Shown here one piece after another: positions 58,994-64,000 of a stretch of 64,000 nt of DNA (the stretch's first letter is position 1; each line of letters opens with the position of its first letter). The notes under the pieces are model-generated. The model did no database searches. It was given only the letters and a program-made list of their open reading frames with translations, and had not been told where the DNA came from. The stretch is from NCBI GenBank assembly GCA_009760855.2, contig WPIO01000007.1:6666501-6730500 (forward strand), in the 5' to 3' direction. The stretch comes from Cristatella mucedo (taxonomy: Eukaryota; Bryozoa; Phylactolaemata; Cristatellidae). A program made the translations under genes and the position numbers.

Positions 58994-59130
58994 AATTAAT
59001 TATATATATATTCGAATTATATAGGTAATTAATATCTAATTATATATACATATAATTCATTATATATAATTCATGACACACACATATATATATATATAAT
59101 CGGTGAATATATATATATATATATATAATT
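58953..59130. repeat. (TA)n-rich tract
   Basis: Several TA blocks with imperfect spacers, able to form many alternative hairpins. Confidence 0.9.
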
Positions 59131-59142
59131 CATATTTATATA

Positions 59143-59258
59143 TAATTAATTTTGCTTGTATAGCACCGTAAGAGAACTTAATCTCTATTCAGGCACTTCA
59201 CAAACGCCATGGGGCTTAATCCCGCGATCTCGGCGGCCGCGGCGCTATCGAACCCTGT
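59143..59258 (-). mobile_element. SINE-B fragment
   Basis: TTGCTTGTATAGCACCGTAA, AGAGAACTTAATCTCTATTC and AGGCACTTCACAAACGCC (plus-strand reading) give the LINE-like tail. The head is partly lost. Confidence 0.75.
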
Positions 59259-59267
59259 CCGGTGTTA

Positions 59268-59480
59268 TATAATAATAATAATAATAATAATAATAGTAAT
59301 GCACTTGATAAAGCGCCCTCAGAGAACTCAATCTCTTTCTAGGCGCTTTACATTTGGTGCAAAAAGAAATGCAATTGAATGTTTATTAATATCATGCTTG
59401 ATAAGCAAACAAAATGAATAACATGGCTAGGGGTGACATGCACAGGGTCAGCATGCAAATGTGGTTAGTGGCATCATGCA
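59268..59480 (-). mobile_element. LINE-1 3' UTR fragment
   Basis: AAT tract, GCACTTGATAAAGCGCCCTC, then the 3' UTR up to GGTTAGTGGCATCATGCAC. It ends close to the upstream side of the candidate gene at 59704. Confidence 0.88.
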
Positions 59481-59703
59481 CACTCAAAAGCACAGCGAGC
59501 GCCTGCATCAGCACATCCTTTTGTCGGCGGGAAGTCGCGAGACAGTTCGTTGGACCATGGAATCAACTAGATGAAATCCGGGCAAGGCACTGTCGCAAGT
59601 GCCGAGGTGGGACTGAACTGTGATGACCGTTACTAGGCTCAAGGCCAGTACACTGGAAGCCGGGGGGGGGGAGGATCGCCAGTAGGGTTGACGGCGGAAG
59701 CGG

Positions 59704-60016
59704 ATGTTCAAGGCACCGGATGACCAATCCCGTGTTAGTTACGTACTGGCGCGTGCGTTCGAACGTTGTTTAATGATGGAGCGTAACCGTAGCCGTCAGT
59801 ACAAAGCAGGAAAGGTCGAGCAAGGCTTTTCCAAAGCGTTACGGTACTCGGAGAAGGTCGCGAATTCAAAAGATAAGCGGGTGGAGCGCCTAGCGGCCGT
59901 GAGAGGATTGATTGATGACGGTCCTCTCGACGAGGACGTTTCGGCACCTGCCTCGCCCGCCACCCAGCCAACGTCTTCGCCGGAAAAGGCTCCTGCTCCC
60001 GCGCCCAGTAAGGGTA
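59704..60016 (+). CDS. Probable first coding exon of an unrecognised gene
   Basis: Starts at ATG in a purine-rich context (GCGGAAGCGGATG) and runs open to AGTAAG|GTAAGT at about 60016, a strong donor. The peptide begins MFKAPDDQSRVSYVLARAFE and is basic and helical (NRSRQYKAGKVEQGFSKALR), then LAAVRGLIDDGPLDEDV. It ends with an Ala/Pro-rich linker (SPEKAPAPAPSK). GC content and codon use resemble the host exons, not the LINEs. I cannot name the family. Downstream exons are not found before the window ends; a frame at 63061-63243 is a weak candidate. Confidence 0.55.
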
Positions 60017-60854
60017 AGTTAGGTACTGGAGTAATGTTTACCGCCTATACGAGTCCGTTCTGGCGCTGCACTCCAGAAGCGTTTGAATGACCCGTTGGGC
60101 CGAATGATGTGTCTAGGTTGTTCGGTGTTTGGACCGCTTTGACGGCTTTACATGCCTAGCGGGTTAGCTGCATCTACGAATAATTTGCCTCAACTCCGAT
60201 GCCCTGCTTATAAGTTCTTTATATTTTAAAATCACATGGTCGCTGGCGGCAAACTTACACTGTAGTTATTGACTGCTCTTAGTCTATTCTTCCCAATTAA
60301 CTGGTACGCGCACGGAACATGAATATCGGCTACTGTTAGAACAGCGTATACTATTCTCTTCTTCTAAGATCTGCCCATTTTCTTTTAGCTTTACTATCCT
60401 TTCTGTGACTTTCCGATCCTTGGTATTTCGTACACTTTCGTTGGCTTCCGTGCTGAAATTTAATGGGAGGGGGATAATCATTTACTAGGGAATCGGCCTG
60501 TGTTTTCGTGTTGCATTACATATCGTAGTCAATATCAGCGCAGCTTGTGCTCATACTAAGCCAAAAAGCGTGTTGCTGGTCGGCTAAGTGAGGAGTCCAT
60601 GGGTCAATCCGTGCCATTGCAAATGTTACTTTGCGATTGGCTGCAAGTAATGCTAGGGTTTTAGCATTCACTTGAGTGCGAAGGGAGCGAGTGAAAATAA
60701 TTCTCATCCTAAAAAGGTACGTGTGATTGTGATTGCAACAATGTTGCGTGCTGATCTAAATTGACATAATGTCTTGGATAAGTTTCTCTTTTCGTTGTTG
60801 TAAGCTACCTGCAAGCAAGTGCTCACCGATCGCATCATTGGGTTTGAGTTTGCT
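60017..60854. other. Presumed intron, unassigned
   Basis: Nothing recognisable. Confidence 0.4.
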
Positions 60855-61420
60855 ATAATAATAATAATAATAATAAAATAATAATAATGAATCTGTATAG
60901 TCACTAAGAGAACTAAACCTTTTTCTAGGCACTTTACATATATTGCAAAGGACTCATAAGCCGGGTAGTGAAAGCATGCACACTGTCAGTGCGAGTAAGT
61001 CGACACTCATAAGCACAGAAGGGTTATTCATACGGAGCCAGCAAATACCGTGAGGAACATTTGAACTTTTAGTTATTTTTCTAATATCCTCAAGTAAATT
61101 GTTACACCAGTCAGGAGTTAGTTCCAGGCTTTGGTAGCCTACACACTGAAAGAACAGATTAAGGATTTGGAGTTGCATAACAGCACAGCTAAACGACTTA
61201 AGTCAGAAGAGTTGGTGGTATGATGCCGAGCCTGAATAAGAAATAGTTCAGATAGGTAGGCCAATGCAAGTTAATCAAGGGACCTAAACCTGTAGAAAAA
61301 AACACTCTTGTAGTCTTCGTTGCTGTGTACTTCCCTAGTCGTATAGGCCTAGTAACACGAAGTTGCAGCCAATGTTATTGACTCTTTTCTGGCAACACAT
61401 TTTGTTTTCCTTGCTGCCCA
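60855..61420 (-). mobile_element. Older LINE-1 3' fragment
   Basis: AAT tract at 60856-60890, then CACTAAGAGAACTAAACC, CTAGGCACTTTACATATATT and a diverged 3' UTR. The 5' limit is unclear. Confidence 0.75.
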
Positions 61421-61858
61421 CAAGCAATTGTTCGGTGGTTCCTTATCCTACTGTTCAAATGCAATATATTTCAGAAAAAAAGTACTGAAACCATATCTAC
61501 TTTGGCGACATTTAGCCCGGAAATGGGTGAAAAGGGGCCTAGCATCCAATGACCACATGATAGCATTGCATTGCAGCAGATTGATGGACAGGTTCATAGT
61601 CAGTGGCTAACAATGAACTACAACCATAGCCAGTTTACTATAGTCACCAAGCCTGCCGGTGTGTGCACTTTATAGGCATGCATATATACCATTTAGCAGC
61701 ACTTTCCTGCAAGTTGAGATTCACGAATAATAGGAGTTGCTTTAAATAACTGCATATCCTAACTTACAGGCACTTAAAAGGAATCATGAGATTCCAATTC
61801 TTTCATTTCTTCTCCTGCAACTTGCCTTCCCCAACTGGAAGAGTTGGCCTCCGGTGGG
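61421..61858. other. Unassigned sequence
   Basis: No gene or element recognised. Confidence 0.4.
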
Positions 61859-62440
61859 AATAATAATACATTTGTATGGCAAACTCAGAGTACTTAATCT
61901 CTTTCTAGTCAGTTTACATTTGCCGTAAAGGAAGCGTGATCAAAAGGTTAGTGTTAATATGTAAATGTGTGGTTAGTTAGTTTGTTAGTTGGCTAGTGGC
62001 AGCATGCACAGTGGCAACATGCACAGTGTCAGCGCGCATAAGCACACAAAGGACGAATCCCATGGCCCACCAAGTTCTGTGATAAATGGGTGCGTTTTTC
62101 TCGTGACGTCAGTCAGGAGTGAGTTCCAGGCTTTGGGAGCATATGAACTAACTGCACGGTCGCCAAAGGATTCGAGGTCGGTTAGAGGCATGTCGCAACG
62201 ATGACAATCAGAAAAGGGGTGGTACGTAGCCTGGTGAGGGAGTATTTCTTATAGGTAGGTTGGAGCCAGATAATTAAGGGACCTAAAAGTGTGTGAGAAC
62301 CTTGAAGGCGATGCAGTGCTTGATTGGGAGCAAGTGCAGGTCGGCGAGAAGTGGTGTGATCTGGCAATGGCTACGCTCACGGCAGACAAGCCTAGCTGAA
62401 GAGTTTTGCACCAAGTGTAAGAGACTGATTGGACATGCTT
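61859..62440 (-). mobile_element. LINE-1 3' fragment
   Basis: AATAATAATACATTTGTATG, ACTTAATCTCTTTCTAGTC, the 3' UTR, and a minus-strand frame LLHLVQNSSARLVCRERSHC followed by QITPLLADLHLLPIKHCI. Confidence 0.9.
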
Positions 62441-62502
62441 GTAGACCAGTATGGTCGGTGTTTGTGGCCACAGCTGCTAGACAAGAAGCTCTCTGACTCT
62501 CT

Positions 62503-62504
<2 letters not shown>

Positions 62505-62580
<76 letters not shown>

Positions 62581-62600
62581 TGCGTGTGCGTGTGTGTGTG
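62505..62600. repeat. (GT)n microsatellite
   Basis: About 70 bases of pure GT, then GT with a few interruptions. Confidence 0.96.
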
Positions 62601-62712
62601 CATATAACAAACAACTACCTGATCTAGTTTTTTCTATTTAGCATTTTAGATCCCGCATTTATTAAAGACTACATTAGCACAATGCCTACTCTTAAGCCTT
62701 ACTCATAGATGG

Positions 62713-63650
<938 letters not shown>

Positions 63651-63654
63651 AGTT

Positions 63655-64000
63655 TGAAGCTTGCTGGCCTACCGGCACGTGCAATCAGGCGCTTACAGCT
63701 GGTGCAAAACTATGCAGCTATGCTTGTCTGTCGTGAGCATCGAAGTTGCTACATCACATCACCTCTCACCGACCTGCACTGGCTACCAGTCAAGCAATGG
63801 ATCAACTTCAAGGTTTTGTCGCTCACTTTTAGGTCCCTTCATTCTTTGGCTCCAGCCTACCTATCAGATCTATTCCCCCACCAGGCCAAGCATAGTACCA
63901 CCCGCTTTTCGGAATCTAACTGTTTACCAATACCTCGTACAAACCTCAAATCCTTTGGAGACCGTGCATTTAGTTCGTATGCTTCCAAAGCCTGGAACTC
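63655..64000 (+). mobile_element. LINE-1 polymerase tail, runs off the window
   Basis: Begins GCTTGCTGGCCTACCGGCAC and continues with the LAGLPARAIRRLQLVQNYAA-type segment and WLPVKQWINFKVLSLTFRS. It closely resembles the copy at 296-1010 and continues past base 64000. Confidence 0.9.

Noticed and set aside
57400-59300. CRISPR-like array of repeats
   Set aside because: The repeated units are LINE-1 3' ends with AAT tails, not short direct repeats with unique spacers, and the genome is eukaryotic.

Overview
This is nuclear DNA of an invertebrate metazoan. Two host genes with many GT-AG introns can be traced exon by exon. The rest is dominated by LINE and tRNA-derived SINE fragments and by long dinucleotide repeats. 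Both genes have animal architecture: an ULK/Atg1 kinase with the animal-type C-terminal domain, and a membrane-anchored KH-Tudor protein of the AKAP1 type. I cannot name the species. An early-branching animal such as a sponge or cnidarian, or another invertebrate, would fit the LINE types, but this is a guess.

Layout. (1) 2.5-12.6 kb, minus strand: an AKAP1-like gene in at least ten coding exons, with an N-terminal membrane anchor, a long Ser/Ala-rich acidic region, a KH domain and a Tudor domain. (2) 13.3-16.4 kb: a minus-strand LINE fragment, an unassigned stretch and the ULK upstream region. (3) 16.45-40.70 kb, plus strand: a complete ULK1/2 (Atg1/unc-51) autophagy kinase gene in 18 coding exons, about 973 residues. 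It includes an LC3-interacting (LIR) motif and a C-terminal domain. Intron 3 alone is 8.7 kb and full of mobile-element remains. (4) 41-47 kb: SINEs, LINE pieces and a dead Tc1/mariner element. (5) 47.49-50.92 kb, plus strand: an inverted partial copy of the AKAP1-like gene. Its first 2.1 kb (exons and introns) is almost identical to the left copy, while the rest is clearly diverged, truncated by a stop and carries a SINE absent from the left copy. (6) 51-64 kb: a repeat-rich area with a dead repetitive ORF, several LINE 3' ends, GC-rich candidate exons, one probable first exon (59.70-60.02 kb) and two opposed GT/CA tracts.

Function. ULK starts autophagy. AKAP1 proteins tether PKA and RNA at the mitochondrial outer membrane. 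The two genes run divergently about 3.9 kb apart. The ULK gene lies in the spacer between the two inverted AKAP1-like copies, so recombination between them would invert ULK as a unit.

Mobile elements. Two LINE families of the CR1/L2/Jockey group (called LINE-1 and LINE-2 here, labels local to this window) and two tRNA-derived SINE families (SINE-A and SINE-B) recur throughout. SINE-B and LINE-1 share a 3' tail that can fold into a hairpin, which suggests a SINE-LINE partnership.
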